Below, one piece after another: positions 33,201-46,599 of a stretch of DNA of 64,000 nt. The notes below the pieces were generated by a model. It saw only the letters and a program-made list of their open reading frames with translations, was not told the origin of the DNA and did no database searches. The DNA lies in the NCBI RefSeq assembly GCF_004193775.1, contig NC_041010.1, forward strand, positions 44,319,562-44,383,561. The letters are read 5' to 3'. The number at the start of each line of letters is the position of its first letter. The stretch's first letter is position 1. The stretch is from Glycine soja. Taxonomy: Eukaryota > Streptophyta > Magnoliopsida > Fabales > Fabaceae. Made by a program: the position numbers and the translations under genes.

Positions 33201-36200
33201 CTGAAATTTAATTATTTTTTGTTTTATAAAATATCACCTAGCTTATAATATTACCAAAAAAATCAATTAATAATGTTGTTCACTTTTTTATTAATAGATT
33301 TAAAGTTCAATTAAAAAATGTGTTCGTCCTATTTCTTAATTTTTATTAGCTTTTATTTTCAAGAACTTAATTTTACTATCAAGAAAAAAAAGTATTTTAG
33401 TTCACAGTAAATTGAAATGGGCTGGGATCATCTTATCATAAAGTGTGTTAAGCCCAATATAACCCGATCTAATGCATGGTTATCTAATTTTTTTTTATTT
33501 TTTGAAAGGGATATCTAAAGTTTTTTTACACAAAATAATAATTTGTGTAGATAAAAAATAAATGAGGTGATAGTTTGTATCTACTTATGAATATCTCCAA
33601 AGTAGAGAAGCATATATCTTCCCAAGTACTTTCAGGAAGTTTTCAATGCCATGTTTAAATGTCCCTGCAATTAATGGTGTGACAGCTATGGCTACCACAG
33701 TAAATTAATTTGTACAACAAAACTTTGTTTGTTTAGTTTTATGTTACAGAAGCTGGTCCATTTTCTTGCATTGATAACTCACTCACAGGTCTGGCTATGA
33801 GAAATATTTTTTATTAAAATAATGGTGTAAAAAATAGTAATGAATATAAAAACTAATTAACGAAAATTTTCATGGCACTGTTAAGAGTCATATACCAATA
33901 CTTGGGGGGGACATTTTTAAATCAAGATTATTTGTTTTAGCTGGAAAAAAAAAAGAGTTCTATAACAGTGGTGTAGAAAACAAATTTTATTTTTAAGAGA
34001 ATTTTCCTTTCCAAAACCAAATGTTTCCTCCCATCCGACTCAAACAGTTATAAAGATAAAGCAGTGAATTTATGCTTTCAAACTCTATAAAACCTTTCAT
34101 CTAAGTTAACCTTTCATAAAAAGTACCTGCTATTTTAGATTTATTTTTTAAAAAAAGTCAAGTGAAGCACAAAACTTTATTATTATATATGTACTAATGA
34201 GCATAGTAATTGGAAACAAATTCTTGAAACTTTGGGTATAAGAATAGTTTGATGAGTCCCGTGTGGTGGTGGAGTCCGTAAGCTTCACGTTTTGCTTACT
34301 CACCCTAGCTAGTAGCCCTGTCTCAATAAAGTCCACCATATCCTCATCTTTTTGCCTCAGACATCACTCACACTTTTTATTTTCTTCTTTCCAATTTTTT
34401 TTTTTTTTTACTTCATCTCACCACACGAGAAATTTAGCACGTTCATAATCTTTTCACTGCATTTCTTGGTCCAAAAAATTTTTGGAAGATGGAAGAGTGT
34501 TTCTTTTTATTTTAAGAAGACCAGAGCACGTCACTAACAAAGTGGCTCTACCTTTAAAAGACCTTCTTCCTCCAAATTTATCTTTGTATTTCATTTTTTT
34601 TTAACTATCTTGCATTACTCTATAGCTTATCAACTAATAATATATGTAACACTTTTTTTATTTGAAGAATTGAGGTCCAATTAATAAATTTATTGGCTAG
34701 GATATTAAATTTCTTATATATTCTTATTTGCTATTTTTTTATTGGATTTTGATATTAAAAAGAACCATCCTCCTAACGCCTTACCTTTGAAGTTTCAACC
34801 CATAGTACAGTGAAATGGGTTGACAAAACATTGACGCATATCATATTAGGCCACATTTAGTGCGATTTGAAAATAGTATGACATGTTTTGACAAGTCTAA
34901 TAGAAAGGCTACCTATCTAAAAATAAAGAGAAAATGTCCTAAACTCTATCCTTTTTAGATAGATATCTTAAACTTTCATTTCATCCTATTTAATTTTTAA
35001 ATTATACGAATTGATTCAATAAACTCTTTTATTAAAATAAGTATAAGTCAGTAACAGAGAAGAGAACACATTTGGACCTTGATTTAGGTTCTGTCTATTC
35101 ATTAATTTATTTGTTAAATTAACAGAATGAATTTCTGAATTGAGAAAGATAAATAAACTTGAGGCAAGTACTAGCACCCCCTCCCCCTACTTGCTCGATC
35201 TCACGCATGAAATCCGCACTTTACTCAATCCACACCCACATGGGAATTTGATGGATATTTATAAATATGCATGCATGGATATCCATCTATTTATTTATTT
35301 TTAGGAAAAATCTATTAGATTTTGAAACATAAAAAAAAAAAGAAAATTCAAAGCGGTAACACAAAAGGTGATCACTTGAAAATCCCTCAATCCTCAACCA
35401 ATATCATCAAACCCATAAAAAAATCTTACACATATTACTCATACAAAAAGAAAATGCAGAGTATATCTCAGCTTCTATGAAAGTGTGTTTGATTTAACGT
35501 TAGACTAAATAAATATACATTTCAATACATGTTTTGTGAGAAATGAAAATTCAAATTTTTTTATTTAACCACGTTTGGAGTCACTGAACAAAAAATCAAA
35601 CATGCATGTAATAGTGAGTGAATGAAGTTAACCTGTATTCAAATATTTAACTCTGCTATCAAAAACAAAATCGCTAGAGACTGTATTCTACCGTGGGGTC
35701 AGTGGGGATTTGCAATTTGCACTTTATCAGTCACTGGCATGGTCCTCAGCTCCGAAACTACAGAGAAGTAACATCATATTGATATTCAAGTTAGCTAGCA
35801 TGCATGATCCAATTGAGCAAAAAGGGAGGGAAAATTCGAAAGATGAGATGTTAGCAAAAAAGAAAAAAAAGTTTAAGAAAAAAGAATATTTTGATAGAAA
35901 CGTCACTATGCTTTTTTGAAGAATTGGATACTCTTTCAAGTGACCAAAGGTGTGTGGGGTTCCATGCATGCTAGCTTATTCCCATTGGAAAGTCCAAGAA
36001 GAAAGAAAAGCCCTTTAATTCACACCGTTACCATTAACGGTAGAAGGCCAAAGACAATGTTAGCTTCTTCTTTTTTTCTATTTTAAATAATATATTTTTA
36101 TACCATTAAATATGCCCCAAAAAAAGGTGTGCATGTGATATGTCTTGAAGTGAAAGGTAGGGTGCAACAAGAAGATTTTGTGAGTAGGAAAGATGGAGAT

Positions 36201-39200
36201 AGCTAGATAAGAAAGGCTCTTTCAATTCACTAGTTTTGAATTTTCAGCCTTTCACCCCTCACTCTCTTTTTATCCTTTGCTTTACTTCAAAAGGTTCCAC
36301 TTATTGGTAGAATATTCATGCATGCTGCTGCCTGTTACACTTCAGTCTTCTCCCTTGCTATGCTTTGTCATGCACGTATTTCATCTTTTGATAAAATGAG
36401 CTGATAAAAAAAGTTGGAAAACAATGTGTGAAAGTTGAACGTGAACAATCGTAGTCAAGAGGTTGTTTTAAGAAGTGAAAGTGAAGCCTTCAACAACTAA
36501 CGCTATTGCGTACTTTTGACTTCCAACGTAATCCACATAAGGATTAAACTTATATTTATGTATTTTAAGCAAAAAAAAACTAAACTAATTGGATTATGGA
36601 ATCATATGCTTAATTCATCTTAAGAAGAACGAGAAATTCTTTTGACTTTATGTTGTGGATATTGATCTTGATTTCACACTTTCCACCTGCTTCAAATCTT
36701 CTTTATTGTCTTTTTTCCTGTTTCTTCTTTTTTGGTTTTTGTTTTTCCTCCACAGGATACTCTTTATTATTTTAAGAGAAATATCATTAACAATTTTTTT
36801 ATAAATACACATTATTATTAATTAAGTCTCACTCTTTTTTTAATAAATTTCATTAGTTTCATAACTTTAAATAAATTTTGATAAATAATAAAAATGTGTT
36901 GTTAAATATATCAATGATTAATAAATTATTAGTTTGAGAGATATTAGACTCAATTTTTTTTAACAAATTAAGATTTAAATTTGAGTTTTGTGAATATAAA
37001 ATATAATTAAGAGAGGAGACTCTTACCAAAGGTGATCATGAATGTTCTTTATCCAATATTAATAATCAATAAAATTGATAAATAGTTCATACTAATATGA
37101 TAATAAAAAAATATGAAAGATAATAAACTGTAGCTAAGTTTTATCATCCCTAATCTACTAGCCTTGTAGCTTGTATATCCCTTTTGTAATTTGCCTCTAT
37201 ATTACTCCATTATTGTGACCTAAAATATGTCCAAATAAAGTGAAGGCCGAAAACACGATAATTTCTATTATGAAAAGGAAACTCTTAAAATGTAATTTTA
37301 TTTTATCATAATGTCGTCAAGTTGAAGAATTATGAAATGTGAGATCAGAAAATTCCACAGCATCCTATAGAGAAACGAATTACACAAGACATGTGGGACT
37401 CAACAGCTTCGAACAGCAAGGCACCTTTTGTTGTATTGTTAATGTGAAGTATTTTTATCAAACAAATAAAGGTGTTTCGTTTGGATGTGGTTGCCAAGCA
37501 ATCATGATAGCGATACAAGTTGCATTCCTATAGGTGGAAAATGGCAAAGATTACTATAAAGAAATTGAGTTATCAGTAACTATTTTATCTCATAACTTAA
37601 GAAATTTCTTACCTTTTCATAGGAGTCGAATGCCTCTATCGTTTTGTTTTGAAAGAAAACAAATTTGATGACTAGATTTTGTGGAAAAAATTGATGCCTT
37701 AATTTCAAGGACAATGTGCTAACGTCCAATTAAAGGCCTTTCAATTAAAATAACGAGATCGCCGAAATCCATTGATGGAACTATTAATAACGGGTTTGAA
37801 ATCATATCTTTTTTTTCCTAACTAAAATAAAAATTATTATAAAAAAATCTTTTAAATATTAATATTCTCTCTGTTGTTTTATTATAAGTTAATATTTAAC
37901 TAGACGGATAAAAAAATATGAAGGGAACAGGAGAGACAATATTACATATTTTTTAAAGTTTAATTTTTAAAAAATACGTTTTTAAATTAATTAAATAATT
38001 TATTAAAGTTATTATAATATTATTTAAAATTGAGATGTGAAGTTACTTATCATAGTATTATAATTATAAAAACGAAATAAAAGAAGTGAGAATAAAACAT
38101 TTTAAGACACAATACCAACTCTTCTTCCTCTAAAATATTAGTGAAATAAAAAATAAACGAGAGATCGGAGAGAAGAAAAATACAAGATGTTTTTATCTTG
38201 GTTCATCTCACTAATATCTAACTGAGATTATACATAGTTCTTGACTAGCTTCATCCAAGATTTTTTTCCACTATATCCCCTGTCTGTAAAAATAAACTTT
38301 ATTATTTTAGTTCCTCTCAACCAATAATAACTAGCTCTTGACTAATATCTAAAAGAAATTTTTTCACTATATTCAAACTTTTTTTTTCATTCTTTATTCA
38401 CTATTATTTATTTTACTTATACTTTTTTTAATCTCTTTACGTATCAACTAAAGTTTGAATGTTCACTTATCGTTTTCTTTTCTTACTTAAACTTGATTAA
38501 AAAATTAATTGGCGCTGATGTCTCTTGTTTTCAATTATAATCTCTGACGGCTTGGAATAAAAAAGCAAATTATCTAAGACATTTTAATTAAAACCAAATT
38601 TGATTAAAAATATTAAATGTATAGCTGACTTCCTGATGTGACAAGCCATCTCTGACACAAGGGATGCGAAAGGCATTCAACAATTTCATAGTTTTTATTT
38701 TTCTTTGAAAAAGCTAACATGTAGTTTGATTGTAATTTATTCTGTTATTGAACAGTATCTTAATTGTATTATGAAAATATGAGGATGCTCAATGAACAAC
38801 TAGGGCAGTTAACCTTTTTTTTTTTAATACTACTAACTAATTTGCACATTCATCCAAGTATTACGTATATATCATTGAAAAAGGAACTCTTAGATCAACT
38901 CATTTCACACGGGTTAGTGAACAAAACGAAACGACATTTGGACAGATTGCATTATGTAGTTCAGCATAAAAGTACTTTTTTTTTTACTCTATTTTTTGCA
39001 TATTAGGAATTTATTAAAACAAAATGGAAAAGGAAATGGAAAAGCTAACTTGGTTGTTCAAAGCGTAAAACTAAAATAATTTACATCTTGTTGAGATGTG
39101 TAAAATAGATTTTGATCTAGTTGATAAAATTTTATGTGATGGTTATCCATTTAAGCATGATTGTGATCGGTGATGATAAATTATAGTATTTGCAAAAACA

Positions 39201-39450
39201 CTTCAACATTACAGTGAAAATCTATTTCATACATGTGCACTTGATATTCTTAACAATGATCTATTTATTGTTGTCTTGAGATAAGTTGAGGTGGATTATG
39301 GATGCAAGGTTTTAGTTGGATATTGTTTTATTGAAATATATTTATGTTATTTCATTCATAATAAACTTATAAATACTATCTGGAATATGATGAAAAATAT
39401 GAGAGATAGCATAAAAAATTGATGCTCTTACTAAGGGGTGAATGACAAAA
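30215..39450. other. Long gene-poor AT-rich intergenic region
   Basis: About 9.2 kb with no coding sequence I can support on either strand. The open frames are 60-86 codons and unrecognised (for example 30883-31137 plus, 32027-32242 minus, 37339-37533 plus). There is an 18-base A run at about 32884-32901 bounded by similar AAGCAGCTTTGAGAA / AAGCAGCTTGAGAA sequences. No known microRNA hairpin was noticed, but small RNA genes could be missed by eye. Confidence 0.45.
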
Positions 39451-39455
39451 TTTGT

Positions 39456-39780
39456 TTATCTCTTTACATAACTCATTATTGAGTTTGAAGATAAAGAAAT
39501 AAATGGACTACATTTAGAAAATAACAAATAAAGACCAGAATGGCCCCAAGCTAGAAGTTGAAGACCATCTACAAGTGCTTTGCAATCAGTTTCAAATTCA
39601 ATGTTGTGGTAGTTGATGTCTTTAAGCCAAGTCAGAACTTGCAAAAGACCCCATGTCTATGCTTCAATGGGTTTTGGATTTCCGGTGAACCAAGTTGTCT
39701 AGCCTTGAGAAAATTACTTTCATGATCTCTTAAGCACATGCCAACACCAAAGCAACTTTGTTGCATCAAAATTGCATTTT
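39456..39780 (-). pseudogene. RNase H-like (RVT_3) fragment, LINE-type retroelement relic
   Basis: On the minus strand, TTWFTGNPKPIEA, stop, TWGLLQVLTWLKDINYHNIE and then FETDCKALVDGL match the plant reverse-transcriptase-like RNase H domain (consensus ...EAxAxxxALxWxxxxGxxxVxxExDCxxxVxxL). The conserved Glu-x-Asp/Cys around FETDC is one of the catalytic-site landmarks. Preceding codons (GVGMCLRDHESNFLKARQ) fit the upstream strands of the same fold in another frame. Frames are broken and no reverse transcriptase is adjacent, so it is a dead fragment of a non-LTR element or of an RNase H-like host gene. Confidence 0.7.
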
Positions 39781-39789
39781 TGATCACTC

Positions 39790-40979
39790 TTGGTTTAGTT
39801 GGAAATTTTAATTGTTCGAGATTTAAAATATTTTTTTAGTTCATATAATTTAACGTTTTAAATATATCAAAGCATTACCCAAAAAATTTCTCATCAATTG
39901 ATGATGTAATAATTTTTTACTACACTTTGAAAACTGATTTAGAGATGATTAGACTAGTTAAACTTAGAATTAATTAGATCACTAATTCAAACAAACAAAT
40001 ATAATAATGGTACAAAAAATGATTTTTTAATATCATTGATAATGGATATCTCCCTATTAAGTTAGAAATTAATTTCATTCGCTATATATGATGACAGTTG
40101 ATGCAAGAGAAATTCACACAAAAAAATTAAAGGCATTCTCAATAAATTGTTTATCCACCTATAAATATAACAGGAATTTGTACCATTATATTAATCCTAT
40201 AAATTAAAAAGCGTTCAAATTGGTAAAAAAAAAAAACTTACTAAAATTCGAAACAAGAAATTGGTTTGAACCATACTTTCAATTTTTGTTTTTTGAAATT
40301 CTTTACTTCTAACACAATCTTTAAATAAATAACAAGCACATACATGAGATTTATAATTAATTTATTTATTACGAATTTTTATCTTATAACACATGCAATT
40401 TGATCAAGTAAGTTAATTTAAAATTTCATTGGACTTAATTTTCTTATAATGCTACATTAATTTACTATTCGACATATTAAAATATGCATTTGATTATTAT
40501 TAATTTGACTTCACTCTAACAACAATTAAGCTAACAATCTTTTTTAGTTATATTATAGATATAAAGTAATTCTTGATTTTGTCAGTTGTAATTACAGAAC
40601 CTAAATGACTACTCTTTTAATAAAATCTTATTTTATTTATTTATAAAGCTGAAACTCAAAATTTCAAAATCCAATTCTATTCGAACCACCTTAATATAAA
40701 AAAGTAAACTAAACATTTTCACCCAATTGAATTAGCTGTGTCGAAATGCAAAAATATTAGTAATAATTAGAGTACAGCATTGAACCAGTATTAAACCCCC
40801 ATCATTACCTTTGTTTGAATGTGTTTCTTATCTTATCACACAGTGGTTTTTAATAAATTCCCAAGACAATACAAACAAAATAGAAAACAACTAACAAACC
40901 GGCACTTGTTTGAGCCTAAAACGCACCTCCAAAGGACACTCTTTCTCCCTCACTCACTTAAAAACTCAACACTTTCCCA
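39790..40979. promoter_or_regulatory. Upstream region of the DUF630/632 gene
   Basis: AT-rich intergenic DNA, becoming CT-rich just before the start codon (GGACACTCTTTCTCCCTCAC near 40934), which looks like a 5' UTR. No certain TATA box. Confidence 0.4.
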
Positions 40980-43900
40980 ATGGGTTGCACGGCGTCCAAG
41001 CTAGAAAACGAGGACACGGTGCGCCGCTGCAAAGAGCGCCGCCGCCTGATGAAGGAGGCGGTGTACGTGCGTCACCACCTGGCCGCCGCCCATTCCGACT
41101 ACTGCCGGTCCCTCCGCCTCACCGGCTCCGCCCTCTCCACCTTCTCCACCGGCGAACCCCTCTCCGTCTCCGACCACACCCCCGCCGTCTTCCTCAACAA
41201 CTCCCAACACCTCCAACACCAACACCAACACCAACACCAACACCAGCACCAACCTTCTCCTTCTCCTCCGCCGCCGAAACTCGACCCCATCCTACCCCGC
41301 CGCCGCAAACCACCGCCGCCGAAGCTCCCGCACATCCTCTCCGACTCAAGCCCCTCCTCCACCCCAAGAAGCCACGTGTCAAACTTCTTCCCCACCGCAC
41401 ATTCTACTTACTCCTCCACCCCTTCCCAAACCTCCTCCGTTTGGAACTGGGAAAATTTCTACCCTCCTCCACCTCCTCCCGCTTCCGGTTACTTCCCCGA
41501 AGAACAACAACAAAAATTCTCCCACACTAAAACACAAACACCTTCTCATTACTCTCACAAAACACAAACACCCTCTCATTACTCTCACAAGACACAACAA
41601 CACACCAATCTCCAAATCCACGACACTGATTCTGAGAGATCTGAATACGATTACTTCGACGGAAAACTCGAAACCGAGAATGAGAATGAGAAAACTGATT
41701 CTCATTCTCATCATCTTCCGGAGGAGTATACTGAAACTGAGAGGGAAGAAGTTCAGTGTAGTGAATGGGGGGATCATTATAGTACCACGAGTTCTTCTGA
41801 TGATGGTGATGATGGGGTGGAGGGGGATGTGGAGTCGCGCTCCGAGATCGGGACCCGGTCGAATTTCGGGTCGTCGGTGCGGACCGAGTCGGTGGTTGGC
41901 GGCGGTGGGGCGAAGGGGTTCGACGCGGCGTCTTCGGTGGCGGCGGAGATGAAGATGGTTGTGAGGCACAGGGACTTGAGGGAGATCGTGGAGGCTATTA
42001 AGGAGAATTTCGATAACGCGGCTTCCGCTGGGGATAAGGTTTCTGACATGCTTCAGATCAGTAAGGCGCAGCTTGATCGCAGCTTCAAGCAATTGAGAAG
42101 TAAATTCCCCCTTTTTTTTAAGTTTCTTAACACTGTTTTTGCTGCTGATGCTCTTCTTCTATCATTTTAATACCTTATGCATTAATTTTGCAAACACAAC
42201 TTAGATGTTGCTACTTATCACTTTCTCTAATCACAATTGGAATTTCACCCAGAGAATCTGGGTAATAAAGATTTTCAAGGTAAAACATTATTTTTAATTA
42301 GAGAGTAACATCAAAAGTGTCTAAGAAATTGCATTTAAGTTTTTTCCTGATGCAAAGTTTTATTAAAAAACACTAATTACTATTTTTAATTGGGGGGTTT
42401 TATGGGGTTTGAGATTGGTTATTGGGGGAATTTATTTTTTTTCTTCTTTTTTTGCGTCAATTTCGGATGAAGATTATGTTTTTTATTTTATTTTGAAACA
42501 GTGGAATGGAAATTGTGGGTAGGTTTGAATTGAATTTTGATGGGTTTTTTGTTTTTTTTTTTGCAGAAACCGTGTATCACTCGAGTAGCATATTGAGCAA
42601 CTTGAGCTCTAGTTGGACCTCGAAACCGCCGCTGGCGGTTAAGTACCGGCTCGACACCGGTTCGCTGGACGAACCGGGCGGTCCAAAGAGTCTCTGCTCC
42701 ACTTTGGAACGCCTTTTGGCGTGGGAGAAGAAGCTCTACGAGGAGATTAAGGTAATTTTAGCTTCATTTTTTTTGGGGGGGGGGGGTGTTCTGTTTTTGT
42801 TATTTGGGATAATAAGGCGCTTCCCTTTTAAGAAAAATTATTTATATTTTTCGAGACGATAAAAAGGTGAAGGGAAAAAGGAAAACGAGTAAGTGAGGGT
42901 ATGCGGAGTAGGTTATGTTGGACTTTGGTAGCGTAAGGTCACAGCAGAATTTGACTGTTAATTGTGAAAATGACCTCTTTTTTCCTTTTTTATCCCTTGC
43001 GAATTGACCAAAATGGCCTCGGTTGTTGGGACCAACCTTTATTATTGTGGTACAAATAATGCTCCATGATAGGAACATACTTATCCCGAAAATACTTTTA
43101 CACATGTCTTGTAATGATTTAAGTGTCTGTTAGGTCTTACGGTTAGCCTAAGAATTTTTCATGGTTTTAGATAATTTCCTGATTTGACATGAATTTGGGC
43201 AAGTTTTGAGGTGTAAATATGATAATGTCAATTTATTGTGTGAAATGACCGAAATACCCTCACTCTTTAACTCTTTGCCCCAATGAGACAAACTGACTAG
43301 AAGGGAAAATAGCAATGAAGGAATGAAGAACAAAGTAATTAACAGATTTAAGTTACTTGAGCACTTGCCTGTTTCTTCAAATTTTGTCCTACATGTGGTT
43401 GACTGTTCACACTCAACTGGGTCTAGCTTACCATTTTTTGTTGTCTGCAAGCTATGTATGAAGGGCAAACATTTTCTGTCACATACACGTGTGTTTAGGG
43501 TTACTTACTGAAAAAGCCACGTTTCTTTGGACATACGGCACTAAAAGAAAAAAAAAGGTAATGACTAGGATATTGTTATGGATGTTTGAAATCAACCATA
43601 AATGTTGTGTCCGACTTGACTGCCTTTTTACCAAACTGAAGTCAGGTGGTTCTGTTGCATTAATTTTGAGCCAAAAGCCTAAAACCATGTGGTTTGGGAA
43701 CGAGGTATGCTATGCTAACACTTTCTACAAATTGTGCTTGAATTTAGGCTAGAGAAGGTGTGAAGATTGAACATGAAAAGAAATTGTCAGCACTGCAGAC
43801 TCAGGAATACAAAGGAGAGGATGAAGCTAAGATATTCAAAACCAAGGCTTCCATAAATAGGCTGCAGTCACTAATAAGTGTTACATCTCAGGCTGTGTCT

Positions 43901-46361
43901 ACCACCTCAACTGCCATTATTGGCCTTAGGGACTCTGATCTTGTCCCTCAGCTTGTTGATCTCATACATGGGTATGTCTCTTCTTCTGCAATAGCTTTAC
44001 TGTTTTGGTAGCTCCAAATGTGGGGAATAGCTAAATAATCAAGTTCTAGTACAATGAGATTATATCATTTCATCATTAATCAACAAAGTGAAGAACTTTG
44101 GTGATCAACAATCAATTCAATTTGACATTAAACCAGTCCTATAGGAGCTCACTGATCTGCCCATTTGTACTACTGTAAATAAATGAACTTAAATAAATTC
44201 ATTGGGTCCCAAAAAATTGTCTAGTATTTTGGACTATTGAAAATTTTATGTGTTTTGATCTTGTTTTGTCCATTTACAAATTAAATGTGACATTTGAGAC
44301 TTCATGATCAAACCCACTTTGAATACTGTGCAGCTTGTTGTGTGGCCATAATTTACGATCATGCTGTGGCTTGCTCATAGGATATTTTTACAACCGATAT
44401 TGTAAATGTGAGGGCTTTGAGCTGTAACAAATAACCAACCCTCTGAAAGAAGGTTTAAGTTTAAATGTAAACAGTTGAAATGCTTTTTATTTTCAAATCC
44501 CCCTCATTTATCTCGTGTGAATATGCTGCCTAGTATATGGGTCAAGAAAATCTTGGGTGGTAGTTGAAAACTTTATGGCTTACTGGCCTCGTATGCAACT
44601 TGCTTTATCTGCTCTGTGTAATTGCATGTGCCTCTTTGTACCAAACTGTCCAACTACTGCCTACCTCTTATAATCAAACCTTGGCCCACCACTTTTACCT
44701 GTCAAAATGTTATTTTGTCTCTTTTAGGCTCCATTTGAGCAAAAATAATTTATTGATGGAGTTTGGTATGCTCAAGCAACTATTGTAGAGGATTGTATAA
44801 CCCTCGTTAACTGATTCTAAGCTATTTTGACCTGCGTGTTCTATATATGTTGTAAAAAATTATTGGTGTTACTGATAATAATCTGTTTTACTTTATTGTT
44901 CCTAATGCCCTCAGGGACAATTTTGCCATAATGTATGAAACCAGAGGTTTGTGTATAAACATGATAGTATGATTCTGATGAAAGCTCTTTGGTTATTGCT
45001 ATTGATCTTGTAGTTGTAATTTAACTTAACGCAAGTGATAGTGTAAGATTTGTCACACTTTCACCACGAAAATAACTTCATATAAAAAATGATTATGGTA
45101 ATACACTGATGAAATATAACTAGCAGATCTTGCATGTAAAATTGTAGAAAATCTAAAACCTTAATTTTTATCTTAAACATTTTGATGGCATAAATATTTT
45201 TATCTTGGATTAGTGTGAAATTTTTTGAGCATGATATTCATGATATAAACTTCGCTGCCATTGTCATCTATCTTAACCACATGAATCACGATGGCTAGAT
45301 GTTTCCACATTCTGTGTAAACCTTCAAAGTGGCAGATGATTATTGAGCTTAGTTCGTCATTCCTTAGTGTTTGCTTATTTTGTACTGAAGTAGAGACTTT
45401 TTTTAGCTCCTATTTGCAACATCTAAGTACAGAGGTGCCAGAATTTCGCCTAAAGAATTTGCCTCAGTGCAACAGTTGTTTATCTCTTATGTTTCTGAAT
45501 TAAAAATGGGGATGGCCTGCTCACAGATAACCGCGTTGTCTTATTATGGTTGTGAATTTGTGATATGTTAAATGTAGATTCATGTACATGTGGAGATCAA
45601 TGCACCACTACCATGAAATTCAAAGCAATATAGTGCAGCAAGTCCGTGGTCTTGTGAACAGATCATCAAGAGGTGACTCCACTTCTGAACTCCACAGGCA
45701 GGCAACTCGGGACCTTGAATCAGCCGTTTCAGCTTGGCACAACAGTTTTTGTCGCCTTATAAAATTTCAGCGCGAATTCATCCTGTCCTTGCATGGCTGG
45801 TTCAAGCTCAGCCTTGTTCCAGTCCACAATGATAACATCAACGGCAGGGAAACCTCTGAAACATACCAATTTTTTGATGAATGGAAACTCGCACTTGACC
45901 GTGTCCCTGACACGGTTGCATCTGAAGCCATCAAGAGCTTTATCAATGTTGTCCACGTGATATCTTCCAAGCAAGTGGAAGAGCTCAAGATCAAAAAACG
46001 AACCGAGACTGCATCTAAGGAACTTGAGAAAAAGGCTTCCTCTCTGCGAAACCTAGAGAGGAAGTTCTACAGCTCATATTCTATGGTAGGCATTAGCCTT
46101 CCTGATTCTGCACCTGACAATGGACAAGTGTTGGATGCGCGTGACCCACTTGCTGAGAAAAAACTAGAACTGGCAACCTGCCAAAGGCGTGTCGAAGATG
46201 AAATGCTGAGGCATTCAAAAGCTGTGGAGGTAACAAGAGCCATGACTCTCAACAATTTGCAAACAGGCTTGCCTGGAGTGTTTCAGGCATTGACCAGTTT
46301 CTCTTCCTTGTTCGCTGAGGCCCTTGAATCAGTGTGTACCCGTTCATATGCCATCAAGTAG
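40980..46361 (+). CDS. DUF630/DUF632 protein, At1g02110-like, putative plasma-membrane/nuclear regulator
   Basis: Four exons, 40980-42099, 42567-42751, 43748-43971 and 45578-46361, all GT-AG, join in frame to 2313 nt (770 aa plus TAG). The N-terminus MGCTASK has Gly2 and Cys3 for myristoylation and palmitoylation. DUF630 follows (about residues 1-60: [20 protein letters not shown]). Residues 76-91 are a His/Gln tract, then come Pro-rich and acidic Ser-rich stretches. DUF632 runs from about 327 ([20 protein letters not shown]) to about 640, with [33 protein letters not shown] and [21 protein letters not shown] helical C-terminus ([20 protein letters not shown]) may be a coiled coil. It matches At1g02110 over its length. 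Relatives include NRG2 (nitrate signalling) and APSR1 (phosphate starvation); the role of this member is unknown. The 'bZIP' label given to the family is weakly founded. Exon 1 is much more GC-rich than its surroundings. Confidence 0.95.
41205..41253 (+). repeat. Coding (CAACAC)n hexanucleotide repeat (His/Gln tract)
   Basis: About six CAACAC units in exon 1 of the DUF630/632 gene encode alternating His and Gln at residues 76-91. Length changes would stay in frame, so the tract is likely to vary between cultivars. Confidence 0.9.
41529..41588 (+). repeat. 30-bp coding tandem duplication ([10 protein letters not shown] twice)
   Basis: Two units, 41529-41558 and 41559-41588, differ only at one base (CCTTCT against CCCTCT). 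They encode [10 protein letters not shown] at residues 184-203 of the DUF630/632 protein, in the variable linker between the two DUFs. One silent difference implies a recent duplication. Confidence 0.92.
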
Positions 46362-46589
46362 GTTAGGTAATTCATTTGTTCTGCATGGGATCTAAGTTCT
46401 TCATAAGGGATGGGGGATTTTTTTGGCGGCAAGCTCTTATTGCTCTCACTATTTTGAGTTATATTTTGAAATGTAAATATGAAGAATTTTGAGGTTCCAC
46501 CTATTTTGATGGAAAGAAAGGGAATTTTCTCATTGTACAGGGAAATTTCTTGGTTTATTGTATCAGAGGGTTGCAATTTTTAATATGTC

Positions 46590-46595
46590 AATAAA
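46590..46595 (+). terminator. Candidate poly(A) signal of the DUF630/632 gene
   Basis: AATAAA about 230 bases after the stop codon, in a T-rich 3' flank. Distance fits a plant 3' UTR. Confidence 0.5.
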
Positions 46596-46599
46596 TTAT

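Noticed and set aside
41379..42092. 237-codon open frame on the minus strand
   Set aside because: Antisense to GC-rich exon 1 of the DUF630/632 gene, low-complexity, no known domain.
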